Source: Methylophilus sp. 13
GTDB lineage: Bacteria > Pseudomonadota > Gammaproteobacteria > Burkholderiales > Methylophilaceae
Length of the DNA stretch: 64,000 nt
Assembly (NCBI RefSeq): GCF_015354335.1
Contig: NZ_JADKYR010000001.1
Location: 620,001 to 684,000 of the forward strand
Reading direction: 5' to 3'
In this document: piece after piece, positions 46,633 through 55,500 of the stretch
Layout of the letters: each line of letters opens with the position of its first letter
Position numbering within the stretch: position 1 is the first letter of the stretch
Notes under the pieces: generated by a model
Seen by the model: the letters and a program-made list of their open reading frames with translations, nothing else
What the model was told of the DNA's origin: nothing
Databases searched by the model: none
Program-made: the position numbers and the translations under genes

Positions 46633-47973
46633 TTATTCTAGCTGCAAAACTTGCTCGCGCAATTGCGCGAAGGTATTGGGCTCACCGCGCAAGGTGAAGA
46701 AGGTGCCCTCTTCCTCGGAGCGCTCGCTCAACACCTGGCAACTGCTATAAATTTTGCCGCGCACTTGTTGTGCCGACCATGGCAGGAAAAGCTCGGTTTC
46801 CTCCAGGTCTTGCTGAAAAAAGTCCACGATCTTCTGCCGCAGACTAGCCACTTCTTCCGGGCGGCGTGCACTCATCACGATGCAGTCCGGATATTTCAGG
46901 CGCAGTGCAGCTTCACACTCGGCTTGCGCGGCGGCATCACCCACATAATCTATCTTGTTAAACACGCGAATCCGCGGCACGGTGTCAGCTTCAATTTCCT
47001 CCAGCACGGTGTCTGTGACTTCCAACTGACGCTCAAACCCGGGGTCACTGGCATCAATTACATGCAGCAACAACGCCGCATCCAGTGCCTCATCCAGCGT
47101 GGATTTAAAAGAAGCCACCAGGCCATGCGGCAGGTTTTTAATAAAGCCGACCGTATCGCTGACCAGCACGCGCGGCACGCTCTCGGGGTACAAGGCGCGC
47201 ACCGTGGTATCCAGCGTGGCAAACAGCTTGTTCGCCACCAGCACTTCGCTGCCGGTCAGCGCGCGCATCAAGGTAGATTTACCGGCGTTGGTATAGCCCA
47301 CCAGCGCCACACTCGCCATCGTCTGCCGCTCCTGACGCCGCGCACGCTGCGTACGGCGCTCGCCATCCATAATCACAATTTCTTGTTGCAGTTCGGCAAT
47401 GCGGTCGCGAATCTTGCGTCTATCCAGCTCGGTATGCGATTCCCCTGCCCCGCGACCACCCGCCCCGCTACGCTGCCGCCCCTGCGGGCCCGCCAGCTTG
47501 GCCGCCTCGCGCAAACGTGGCGCCATATAACCCAGCCGCGCAATCTCCACCTGCGCACGCGCTGCGCGTGAGCGAGCGTTGCGGTGAAAAATCTCCAGAA
47601 TGACCATGGTACGGTCCATCACCTCGCAGCCCACTTCAATTTCGAGGTTACGCGCCTGCGACGGCGAGATTTCATGGTCCACCAGCACCGCCTCAATATT
47701 CAGCGCATCGGGATTAAACACCAACGCCTCAGGGTCTCCAGCCATACTGCGTACATAATCACGAATCTCTTCGCGCTTACCCACGCCCAGATAACCCGTG
47801 ATATCAAAGCCTGCGCGCTTCTGCACAAAGGTGTGGACGATCTTGTAGCCCAGTGTTTTTGCCAGTTCACGCAGCTCATTCAGCGAAGCTTCAAACTCTA
47901 TATCACTGACATTTGGCAGTTGCACGGCCGCCACAACGGCATGGCTGACGGGCTCTTTGACTTCACTTTGCAT
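46633..47973 (-). CDS. hflX: GTPase HflX
   Basis: Ribosome-associated GTPase that splits stalled 70S ribosomes after stress. I start at ATG 47973 (MQSEVKEPVSHAVVAAV), giving 446 aa; the frame is open 21 codons upstream. The N-terminal HflX domain (GKREEIRDYV, DHEISPSQARNLE, and a Gly/Arg-rich linker) leads to the G domain: GYTNAGKSTLM (G1), the LFATLDTTVR segment, DTVGFIKNLP (G3), FNKIDYVG (G4) and a SARRPEEV (G5-like). No hfq is adjacent within the window, unlike in many relatives. Confidence 0.95.
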   Translation of the reverse strand: MQSEVKEPVSHAVVAAVQLPNVSDIEFEASLNELRELAKTLGYKIVHTFVQKRAGFDITGYLGVGKREEIRDYVRSMAGDPEALVFNPDALNIEAVLVDHEISPSQARNLEIEVGCEVMDRTMVILEIFHRNARSRAARAQVEIARLGYMAPRLREAAKLAGPQGRQRSGAGGRGAGESHTELDRRKIRDRIAELQQEIVIMDGERRTQRARRQERQTMASVALVGYTNAGKSTLMRALTGSEVLVANKLFATLDTTVRALYPESVPRVLVSDTVGFIKNLPHGLVASFKSTLDEALDAALLLHVIDASDPGFERQLEVTDTVLEEIEADTVPRIRVFNKIDYVGDAAAQAECEAALRLKYPDCIVMSARRPEEVASLRQKIVDFFQQDLEETELFLPWSAQQVRGKIYSSCQVLSERSEEEGTFFTLRGEPNTFAQLREQVLQLE

Positions 47974-48147
47974 GTGGAAACGACGCTTCTTGAATGGTAG
48001 AGGGCAGATAGTACCTGCAAATGCGGGAATCACCACTATGGGTGGCGAGATAAAGTGTTAATGGGGATTGTTTTGGGTATGTCCGGGGACTAAATGGATA
48101 TAGTCGCGATTAATGAGTTGGCATCACTGCACACATTTAAATGAATC

Positions 48148-48167
48148 GTGGGCAATCAATTGCCCAC
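48148..48167. repeat. REP-like palindrome, copy 1
   Basis: GTGGGCAAT-CA-ATTGCCCAC is a perfect 9-bp inverted repeat followed by CCTAC. It belongs to the same element as copies at 49209, 49496 and 49560. It lies in the 48037-48320 gap, which has no gene. Confidence 0.8.
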
Positions 48168-48320
48168 CCTACTACTCGGCTGGTCGTAACCAAGTGCGCG
48201 CGAGTGCCCCACCATTTCGAAAGTACCAGACCGCGAACTTTGGTGCACGACCTTGTTCGTCGCGCACTTGCGTTTGCGTCGTTGATACGTATTGGCGGAA
48301 TCCATTTCAGTTGTCGAACC

Positions 48321-48962
48321 TTATTGGCGGTTTCTCTGTTGGTGACGATGCCGCAAGAGCAATCCGCAACTTCCAATCGCCATGAGTAACATCGATCCCG
48401 GTTCAGGAACCGCCGTGATAAATGTGGATACACCGGAGGACGTTGCAATGGTTGGAGAGAAATCAAAGTCACCCGATGTTGTGAGCGAGTAAACACCACC
48501 CATCGCAGAAGCGGGTATAGCCGCGTCGTACTGGCCCGCAAGCAGACGGTTCCAGATTATGTCAAATGTGCCCACAACTCCACCTGTCGCATCAATCGGA
48601 CTAAACTTACCCGGTTCTGAATTGAATGCATCGAAACCTACTCTGCTATTAGAAGCAGCTATAATGGCACCACGTGTGCCGAAATTTGGATTCGCCCAAG
48701 GGCCGGTAAGTGCGATGGTTGGATTAAAGACCGAGGCTATATTGCCTGCGGTGGGCAGACTCATAGGCGCGATTCGGAAGATAAATTCACCTACATTCTG
48801 CCCTCCAGGACTGCTAGCCCTACCGGTCAACGTATAAGTGATCTTTACTTGCGTCTCAAAGTCGATCCTGGCGGTAGGTGTGAGCGCCAGGATCACATCG
48901 GCTGAAGAAGGCGCCGCTAGCGATAACAGTCCTACGGCGAATAAAAATCTAATCGGCCACAT
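48321..48962 (-). CDS. PEP-CTERM sorting domain protein
   Basis: 213 aa from ATG 48962. A signal peptide ends near PSSADV. The middle has beta-rich, Ser/Thr/Gly-rich sequence without a known catalytic motif. The C-terminus has the full sorting signal: FITAVPEPGSMLLMAIG, a hydrophobic helix, and the basic tail RHRHQQRNRQ. It is predicted to be exported, recognised by an exosortase and anchored or released at the surface, often with exopolysaccharide. Function otherwise unknown. With the protein at 9469 it implies an exosortase elsewhere in the genome. Confidence 0.85.
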   Translation of the reverse strand: MWPIRFLFAVGLLSLAAPSSADVILALTPTARIDFETQVKITYTLTGRASSPGGQNVGEFIFRIAPMSLPTAGNIASVFNPTIALTGPWANPNFGTRGAIIAASNSRVGFDAFNSEPGKFSPIDATGGVVGTFDIIWNRLLAGQYDAAIPASAMGGVYSLTTSGDFDFSPTIATSSGVSTFITAVPEPGSMLLMAIGSCGLLLRHRHQQRNRQ

Positions 48963-49119
48963 CAAGTTCTCCCATTAGTATCAGAGCAGCGGGCGCTCAA
49001 GCAACCAGAACCTCTACAAGCCCGTCAAAAGCAAAAAATGAAATGCTACTTCTACAGGATTATAGCAAAGTTACTGCAAAGTGTATTTCAAGTATCTTTT
49101 TCACCGTAGTCAAATGGCA

Positions 49120-49157
49120 AAATACGCGGCCAGGTCTTGAGACCTGACCCCGTATTT
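49120..49157. repeat. 38-bp imperfect palindrome
   Basis: Outer arms AAATACG/CGTATTT and inner arms CAGGTC/GACCTG are perfect, separated by a 4-nt internal mismatch and a 4-nt loop. It is in the 48963-49208 gap upstream of the PEP-CTERM gene and resembles short dispersed repeats. No gene is visible in this gap. Confidence 0.65.
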
Positions 49158-49208
49158 CATGCTCGCTATGTTGAAGAAATCGCGTTGCGGTGTCGCTCAG
49201 TCTGTAGG

Positions 49209-49228
49209 GTGGGCAACTCGTTGCCCAC
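49209..49228. repeat. REP-like palindrome, copy 2
   Basis: GTGGGCAAC-TC-GTTGCCCAC is a perfect 9-bp inverted repeat, here preceded by GTAGG, i.e. in the opposite orientation to copies 1 and 3. It lies 11 bp beyond the 3' end of the transposase remnant. Confidence 0.85.
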
Positions 49229-49239
49229 GCGTAAGTTCG

Positions 49240-49482
49240 TTACCCGTCACCAAACGCTCCTTCCACAAAATCTAGCCCCACACCCCAATCCTCATCATAA
49301 ACGCCCGCTTTAACATATCGGTGAAATGTTGAATAAGGCCAATCTTTCACGTTGCTCACTAAGCCATGCTTATGTGGGTTGAAATGCAAATAATCCATAT
49401 TGGATGGTAGCGTCCATATGGAAAGAATATGGTCAGGCAACAAAACCCATGCGTCTATAACGTGACATGGTGGAATTGTGCG
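49240..49482 (-). pseudogene. REP-associated tyrosine transposase (RAYT) remnant
   Basis: The fragment reads [14 protein letters not shown]...WTLPS, the HUH-region block of IS200-like RAYT proteins, then jumps directly to [15 protein letters not shown] and [20 protein letters not shown], the typical C-terminal end with the catalytic-Tyr-type region. The N-terminal part and the middle (roughly 60-80 residues of about 180) are gone, so it is inactive. It is flanked by inverted copies of a 20-bp palindrome, the usual partner of RAYTs. No ATG fits; the visible homology begins about 49482. Confidence 0.82.
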
Positions 49483-49495
49483 TGAGTTTTACCGA

Positions 49496-49515
49496 GTGGG
49501 CAACGAGTTGCCCAC
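49496..49515. repeat. REP-like palindrome, copy 3
   Basis: GTGGGCAAC-GA-GTTGCCCAC, a perfect 9-bp inverted repeat followed by CCTAC. Together with copy 2 in the opposite orientation it brackets the transposase remnant. Confidence 0.85.
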
Positions 49516-49559
49516 CCTACCTGGCTGAACGTAATCTACATTGAGTGGGGTATCAAATT

Positions 49560-49579
49560 GTGCGCAACGTGTTGCACAC
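49560..49579. repeat. REP-like palindrome, copy 4 (degenerate)
   Basis: GTGCGCAAC-GT-GTTGCACAC has one mismatched pair in the 9-bp stem and is followed by CCTTGGCTG, similar to the CCTACCTGGCTG after copy 3. It lies between copy 3 and the cassette half-site. Confidence 0.6.
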
Positions 49580-49610
49580 CCTTGGCTGTCCAGCGACCAA
49601 CGGGAGCGAC

Positions 49611-49630
49611 CTTGAGCGATTTTGTTAGCC
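49611..49630 (-). other. Partial integron attC site (R''/L'' half) after the second cassette gene
   Basis: Directly after the stop codon of the 49632 gene, the minus strand reads GGCTAACAAAATCGCTCAAG, closely resembling the left half of many chromosomal attC sites. The matching right half with a GTTRRRY core at 55-100 bp is not found; the sequence passes into REP copy 4 instead. The site is probably truncated. Confidence 0.45.
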
Positions 49631-49631
49631 G

Positions 49632-50453
49632 CTATTTCCACGTTTTTCTACTCAGCACTGTGCTGCGATCCAGGCCCAAGAATGGGAAAAACTCATAGAG
49701 ATACGGGACTTCCGGGTGGTTACGACCAATTGAAACCTCGTACTGGTGAGCGATATCCGTAATGCGCCATGAGAGAGAGTAAATTGGCGCAGCAATGCGA
49801 ATAACGCGCCAAACAGAGTATGGGGCAGCGGCGGCGGCAAAGCGGGGGTAGGCCACAGCCTCCAACGTTGTCATCAACTGTCCATCCATCCCTCGCATGT
49901 AGGTGAACCCTGCCGCCCCAATGCTGTCGCAATATTGGATGCTTTCACTCTCAATCTTCTGCCGTTTCTTCGCAGAGACAGACTCCATAATTTCTCTGCC
50001 AAGAATCTTCCACCACTTAGCAAGCGGGTCTGGCTCGTCCGACTTCGCGCTTATGGTGTCGAGGTTGTAGTAACGCGAGTATTTTGCAAACTCAGATAAG
50101 AACTTAAGAACTTCAAACTCCAATTCGCCTTCGCTCACAAACGCTGGTGGCCGTGGCATTTCCAAGATGGCAACATTCCTGCAGGTCTCATAAAGACCGA
50201 GCAAGTTATGGCCAGCGGCCTTTAAGACGCCATTGGAAGGTGGATTCAGTTGGTTTTTTGCCATGTGGTGGCAAACAACCATTAGTTTCATTAGCCGCTC
50301 AAGACCAATTGATAAAAGAAAGAACGCCTCGTAGAACTTTCCCTTATCTGAATCGCTGACATTCGCGTTTCTGAGCGCATCTAGGCCAGACAGGAGAGAC
50401 GACCTGGCCAGAAATGCTTCCTGCTGTATCAAAAGAAACTTTTCGCCAAGCAT
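49632..50453 (-). CDS. Uncharacterised protein in an integron-type gene cassette
   Basis: 273 aa from ATG 50453, supported by AGAGGG 6 bp upstream; a longer frame starting at GTG 50492 would lie inside the attC site. The sequence is mostly helical and soluble. One segment, residues about 40-65 (KGKFYEAFFLLSIGLERLMK), resembles the helix pattern of HEPN-type domains, but I see no RxxxxH motif and do not call one. The gene fills the space between an attC site and a partial attC site on the same strand, as cassette genes do. No known function. Confidence 0.7.
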   Translation of the reverse strand: MLGEKFLLIQQEAFLARSSLLSGLDALRNANVSDSDKGKFYEAFFLLSIGLERLMKLMVVCHHMAKNQLNPPSNGVLKAAGHNLLGLYETCRNVAILEMPRPPAFVSEGELEFEVLKFLSEFAKYSRYYNLDTISAKSDEPDPLAKWWKILGREIMESVSAKKRQKIESESIQYCDSIGAAGFTYMRGMDGQLMTTLEAVAYPRFAAAAAPYSVWRVIRIAAPIYSLSWRITDIAHQYEVSIGRNHPEVPYLYEFFPFLGLDRSTVLSRKTWK

Positions 50454-50474
50454 TACGACCCTCTTGCCAATAGC

Positions 50475-50543
50475 GGCTAACGTGGAGGTCACTGGCGCTG
50501 CGCGGCTCTATCGCGCAGCGTCCGGTGGAGCGCAGGGTTATGC
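50475..50543 (-). other. Integron attC recombination site
   Basis: Read on the minus strand the site begins with GCATAAC (R'') and ends with GTTAGCC (R'), 69 bp overall. Between them CGCTGCGCG and CGCGCAGCG form a perfect 9-bp stem around a 7-nt loop. Beside it, GGA on one arm faces CC on the other, leaving an unpaired A: the extrahelical base typical of attC. It starts 4 bp after the stop of the gene at 50548 and ends 21 bp before the next gene's ATG, exactly where a cassette junction should be. Confidence 0.78.
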
Positions 50544-50547
50544 CTCT

Positions 50548-50994
50548 TCAACACCCACATGTACCCAGTCCTTTTACAGTGGTCGTACCGCTGGGAGATG
50601 TAGCTACGGCGCTCGCCTTAACGCCGACTGACTCGCATTCAACGTTCTCTGGAGAGCACGCTTGAACAACCGTGGTTGATACCTTCACCTGGAGGGACTT
50701 GTTGCGCAATACGTAGGAGGTTGCGTCTCCGACAGAAATCACACCGCGCTTCTTGCTTCTACCCCCGGTTTGCTCAACGGAGAGTTTTTCAAGCCTTCCA
50801 TCGACGCGCATGAATGCGTCCTCACCCTCAAGCCACCAAAGAAATGTCTTGCCGGTCGCGGCTGGGCCAACAAATTGAAAATTGCAGCCACAGCCTGACT
50901 GAACTTCAGACTCAACAAACGGCTGAACAGTAGGGCCCGCCGCGGCACCGGCGCTCCAAATCAATGCCGAAAGGATGGGGATAGATCTACGCAT
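50548..50994 (-). CDS. Uncharacterised secreted cysteine-containing protein in an integron-type cassette
   Basis: 148 aa from ATG 50994 (an ATG at 51003 overlaps the cassette core site). A signal peptide MRRSIPILSALIWSAGAAAG is followed by a small domain with Cys pairs near both ends: SGCGCNFQF near the N-terminus, ACSPENVEC in the middle and GTCGC at the very C-terminus, suggesting disulfides or metal binding in the periplasm. No family is recognised. The attC site begins 4 bp after the stop codon. Confidence 0.72.
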   Translation of the reverse strand: MRRSIPILSALIWSAGAAAGPTVQPFVESEVQSGCGCNFQFVGPAATGKTFLWWLEGEDAFMRVDGRLEKLSVEQTGGRSKKRGVISVGDATSYVLRNKSLQVKVSTTVVQACSPENVECESVGVKASAVATSPSGTTTVKGLGTCGC

Positions 50995-50999
50995 TTGAG

Positions 51000-51006
51000 G
51001 CATAAC
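51000..51006 (-). other. Cassette core site (GTTATGC) at the 5' end of the first cassette
   Basis: On the minus strand GTTATGC lies 6 bp before the start codon of the secreted cassette protein, the expected place for the GTTRRRY-type crossover point of a preceding attC or attI. It repeats the bases at the other end of the cassette (R'' of the attC at 50537-50543 is its complement). A full attC upstream is not clear. Confidence 0.4.
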
Positions 51007-51015
51007 TTAAAGTAG

Positions 51016-51058
51016 GCATCCTAAATGACGCAAAACTTTCCGTCATTGATGCTTTTTT
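51016..51058. terminator. Hairpin with T-run, possible plus-strand terminator or degenerate attC stem
   Basis: GCATC and AATGACG pair with CGTCATT and GATGC around a 10-nt loop, followed on the plus strand by six Ts. No plus-strand gene ends here, so it may be the remnant stem of the attC that preceded the cassette, or a terminator left from a lost gene. The rest of 51059-51163 is AT-rich and empty. Confidence 0.45.
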
Positions 51059-51163
51059 GATTGAAGACTTAAGGGATTTATTTAACGTTTTCATATTGTT
51101 ATTAAATTTTTAGCCCATCCTAAAATACAAACCTAAACACGTCAACAACGCCGTTTTAACAGC

Positions 51164-52561
51164 CTAACTGCCGCCTAGCGCTTTATACAAGCCTACCTGA
51201 TTCTGCAACGCCTGCTGTTGAATCTGCACGGCTTGCGACTGCGCGTCCAACACGCTGCGTTGTGCATCAAGCAACTCTAAATAAGTCACCAGTCCCTGAT
51301 CAAGCTTGCGTTTCACCAGTTGCAAGCGACTGCTCTCCAGCTCTCGCAAACGTTCTCTGGCGGCAAACTCTTCGGCAATCACTGTGCGTGTACTAAGCAC
51401 ATCCATCACTTCTTTAAACGCAGTCTGGATGGTTTTTTCGTAATTGACGACCTCGATATGCTGGCGGGCTTGGGCCAGGTTGAGGTTGGCTTTGTTGCGG
51501 CCGTAGTTAAAGATCGGGAGCACCAGTTGCGGGCTGAAGGCCCAGTAATTGCTGCCTGTATCCGAGAACAATTTGGAGAAGTCTGAATTGACCAAACCAA
51601 CATTGGTAGTGAGTTGCAGGCGCGGGTAAAACGCGGCTCTGGCAGCACCTATATTGGCGTTGGCGGATTTGAGCTGATGCTCGGCGGCACGAATATCGGC
51701 CCGTCTGGTGAGCAAGGTGGAAGGCAAACCTGGCGTGACGTCAGCCAGTTTCAAGGCGGCGAGCGGCTTGACTGGCAGTGGCGTGCGGTGTGAGGTTTCG
51801 CCCAGCAGCAGATACAAGGCATTTTGCGTAGTGGCGAGCTGGCGCTGCCATTGCGCGAGTTGCGCTTGTACTTGCTCGACCTGAATTTGCGCGGCTTTCA
51901 CATCCAGCACTTGATCCAACCCGGCTTCAAAGCGGCGCTGGGTGCGTTGCAGGGTTTGCTTACGGTCATCCAGCGTTTGCTGGGCGAGCTTGAGCTGGTC
52001 GTTGATCGCTAAAAAATTGACGTATTGTGTGGCAATCTCGGTGACCAGCGTGGTCTGCACGGCTTGGCGATTTTCGGCCACGGCGAGGTATTGCTCAAGC
52101 GCCGCTTGCGACAGGCTTTTTACCCGGCCAAACACGTCAATTTCATACTCTGAAATACCCACACCAACCCGGAACAATTTGGCGTCAAACGCCTGGCTGG
52201 AGCTGAACACGGTGCGGCTACGGTCGTAATTGAGGTTGCCCTGTATGGTTGGCAGGCGGTCGGCCTTTTGTACGCCATAGGTGGCTTTGGCCTCATCCAT
52301 GCGTAACACGGCGGTTTTGAGGTCACGGTTATGCGCCAGCCCGACCTGAATCAGGCGCTGCAAATCAGCATCTGCAAAGTAGCTTTGCCAGCTAAGTGGC
52401 GGCGCCTCAGTGACAGGTGTATTGGTCACGGTGTCACTTGCTGGCTGGCCTGGATAAACCTCAGGCACTGGCGCGGCGGGCCTGAAATATTCAGGCACGA
52501 GCGAGCAACCGCCCATTGCAAAAGCCACGGCAAGGATGATGGAAATACGGCTAAACTTCAT
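51164..52561 (-). CDS. RND efflux outer membrane lipoprotein (NodT/OprM family)
   Basis: 465-aa outer membrane channel of a tripartite pump. Lipobox MGGC with lipidated C19. The duplicated outer membrane efflux repeats have the typical PPLSWQSYFADADLQRLIQ start and a long alpha-hairpin each, with PLLL-type turns (YLLLGETSHRTPLPVKPLAAL; LTRRADIRAAEHQLKSAN). It overlaps acrB by 11 bp and is the last gene of the acrA-acrB-OM operon. Confidence 0.92.
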   Translation of the reverse strand: MKFSRISIILAVAFAMGGCSLVPEYFRPAAPVPEVYPGQPASDTVTNTPVTEAPPLSWQSYFADADLQRLIQVGLAHNRDLKTAVLRMDEAKATYGVQKADRLPTIQGNLNYDRSRTVFSSSQAFDAKLFRVGVGISEYEIDVFGRVKSLSQAALEQYLAVAENRQAVQTTLVTEIATQYVNFLAINDQLKLAQQTLDDRKQTLQRTQRRFEAGLDQVLDVKAAQIQVEQVQAQLAQWQRQLATTQNALYLLLGETSHRTPLPVKPLAALKLADVTPGLPSTLLTRRADIRAAEHQLKSANANIGAARAAFYPRLQLTTNVGLVNSDFSKLFSDTGSNYWAFSPQLVLPIFNYGRNKANLNLAQARQHIEVVNYEKTIQTAFKEVMDVLSTRTVIAEEFAARERLRELESSRLQLVKRKLDQGLVTYLELLDAQRSVLDAQSQAVQIQQQALQNQVGLYKALGGS

Positions 52562-55500
52562 GAGACACCCTTTGCTGTGAGGCTGGCTGTTTCATCCAGC
52601 GGCCCACGACAATAAAAAACAACGGCACGAAAAAGATGGCGAGCAAGGTGGCGGTAATGATGCCGCCGAGCACGCTGGTGCCGATAGCTACTTGTGCACC
52701 GGAGGCGGCACCGGTTGAGAATGCCAACGGGATCACGCCGACACCAAAGGCGAGCGAGGTCATCACAATTGGGCGCAGACGCTCTTTGGCTGCCATCAAG
52801 CTCGCTTCCACCAGCGGCATGCCATGCAACACGTGTTCACGCGCAAACTCCACAATCAGAATGGCGTTTTTGGCTGACAGACCGATGGTTGCAATCAGGC
52901 CGACCTTGAAATAAATATCATTAGGTAATTCACGCAAGGTCACCCCCAGCAAGGCGCCTAGCACGCCCAACGGCACCACCAGCATGACGGCAAACGGAAT
53001 CGCCCAGCTTTCATACAAGGCGGCCAATACCAGAAACACCACCAGGATGGACAAGCCAAACAGCAGGCTGGCCTGGCTACCCGACTGTTTTTCTTCCAGC
53101 GATTGCCCGGCCCACTCATAGCCGATGCCTTTGCCCAGGCCATTCACCAGGGTTTCCATGGTGCGCATGGCTTCGCCACTGCTAAAGCCAGGCGCGGGAC
53201 CGCCATTGATGTTAAATGACGGAAAACCATTAAAGCGCGTGCGTTGCGGCGTGCCCATGGCCCAGTCAAGCGTCATGATGGAAGCCAGTGGCACCAAGCT
53301 GCCATCCGCCGCTTTGAGGCGGATTTTTTTGATATCTTCCAGCGTTTGCCGCTGCTTGCCATCGGCCTGCACGATTACGCGGCGCACCTGGTTACCATAG
53401 ACAAAATCGCCCAGGTAATTCGAGCCGAGCAGCGTCGCCAGCGAGTCGTTGATTTCATCCAGTGACACGCCCAGCGCCTTGGCTTTGCTGCGGTCTAGCT
53501 GCATGTTAACCACTGGCGTGTCATACAAACCGGCAAACAGCACATTGGCCAACTCTGGCCGCTGTGCAGACTCAGCCAGCAACTGGTCACGCGCTTTCAT
53601 CAGCGCCTCAACACCCACGCTGGCACGGTCTACCAGCCGCAGGTCAAAGCCGCCAAAACTGCCCAACTCGGGCAAGGGCGGCGCATTCATGGCAAAAATA
53701 GTCAAATTGGGGCGCCCAAAAAACTTCTGGTTGACGCGGTTTACAATCGCCTGCACCTGTTGATCTGGGTTTGGCCGTTCTGCCCAGTCTTTGAGCGTGA
53801 TAAACAGCATGCCGCTATTGGTACTGGTGCCATAAAAGCTAAAGCCGCTCACCTCAAAGATAATATCAACGGGCTCATGTGCCTGAATATACTCACTCAT
53901 ATCGCCCAGCACTTTGGCGGTTTCTGCCAGCGTCGCGCCTTGTGGCAACGACACCATGACCATAAAGTTACCCTGGTCTTCTTCGGGCAAAAACGCATTT
54001 GGTAAACGCACCAGCAGCCAGCCTGCCAGCGCGACAATCAAGGCAAACACGGCCAGCCAGCGCATAGGCTTTTTGAGCAGGCCGCCAGTCAAGTGGGTGT
54101 AGCGCTCGGTCATACGCTGAAAGCTGCGGTTAAACCAGACAAAAAAGCGCGCTTTGTTGCCTGTCTCATGGCGTAGCAACGTCACGCACAAGGCCGGCGT
54201 GAGTGAGAGCGCCAAAAAGGCCGAGAAGCTGATAGACACTGACAAAGCCAGCGAAAACTGGCGGTAGATATTGCCCACCGCGCCGCTGAAAAAGGCCATG
54301 GGGATAAACACCGACACCAACACCGCCGTAATGCCGACCACGGCACCACTGATTTGCGACATGGCTTTGACCGTGGCATCGTAGGCGGACAAGCCCTCTT
54401 CCACAATCAGGCGCTCGACGTTTTCGACCACAACAATGGCGTCATCCACCAGAATGCCAATCGCCAGCACCACGCCAAACATGGTCAGCACATTAATCGA
54501 GTAGCCCAGCCAGTACATGACGGCAAATGTCCCCATCAGGGCAATCGGCACGACAATGGTCGGGATCAGCGTCGCACGCAGGTTTTGCATAAACAGATAC
54601 ATGACCAGAAACACCAGCACAATGGCTTCCACCAAGGTCTGGATCACTTTTTTGATCGAAATAGAAACGAATGCTGACGAGTCATACGAAAGTTGAAAGG
54701 CGACATTGGGCGGGAAATATGGCTGCATCTGCTCCATCGCGACCTTGACCCGCTTGATGGTTTCAACCGCATTGGAGCCCGGCGCCAGTTTAATCGCCAT
54801 CCCGGCGGCATTCTTGCCATTGACCCTTGAACTGTAGGTGTAGTCACTGCTGCCCAGCTCAACCTTCGCCACATCTTTAATCAACAGGGCTGAGCCATCT
54901 GCCTGCATGCGGATAGGCACATTGGCAAAGTCGTCTACCGTTTTTAACGTAGCCTCGGCTTCCAGTGAGACACTCAGCGGCGCACCGTCCGGCACACCAC
55001 TGGCCCCCACCTGCCCCAAGGTCAGGCGGGTGTTGTAGCTGCGCAAGGCATTCACGATCTCGGTCACGCCCACATTGAGACCAGCCATTTTTTGCGGGTC
55101 TGGCCAGATGCGCATGGCGTATTCCGGGCTGAACGATTGTACTTTACCCACACCTTGCACACGCTTGAGCGTAGGCATCACCGTGGCCGATGACAGCTCG
55201 CCCAGATCAATCTCGCTGTAGCGGTTATCTTCCGAGGTCAGCGACACAATCAGCTGAAAACTGTCAGCAGACTTTTCCACCGTGATGCCGCTGCGACGCA
55301 CGATTTCCGGCAAACGCACTTCGACACTTTTGAGGCGGTTTTGCACATCCACGGCAGCCAGATCAGGATTGGTGCCCTGACGGAAAGTGACACTGATGGA
55401 GGCCATGCCGACATTGCTGGTGGCAGAAACATACATCAGGCCCGGCATGCCATTCATCTCGCGCTCGATAATCGAGGTCACGGTTTCTTCCACCACCTTG

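Noticed and set aside
46651-47571. 306-codon plus-strand frame antisense to hflX
   Set aside because: Shadow frame; hflX motifs on the other strand are unambiguous.
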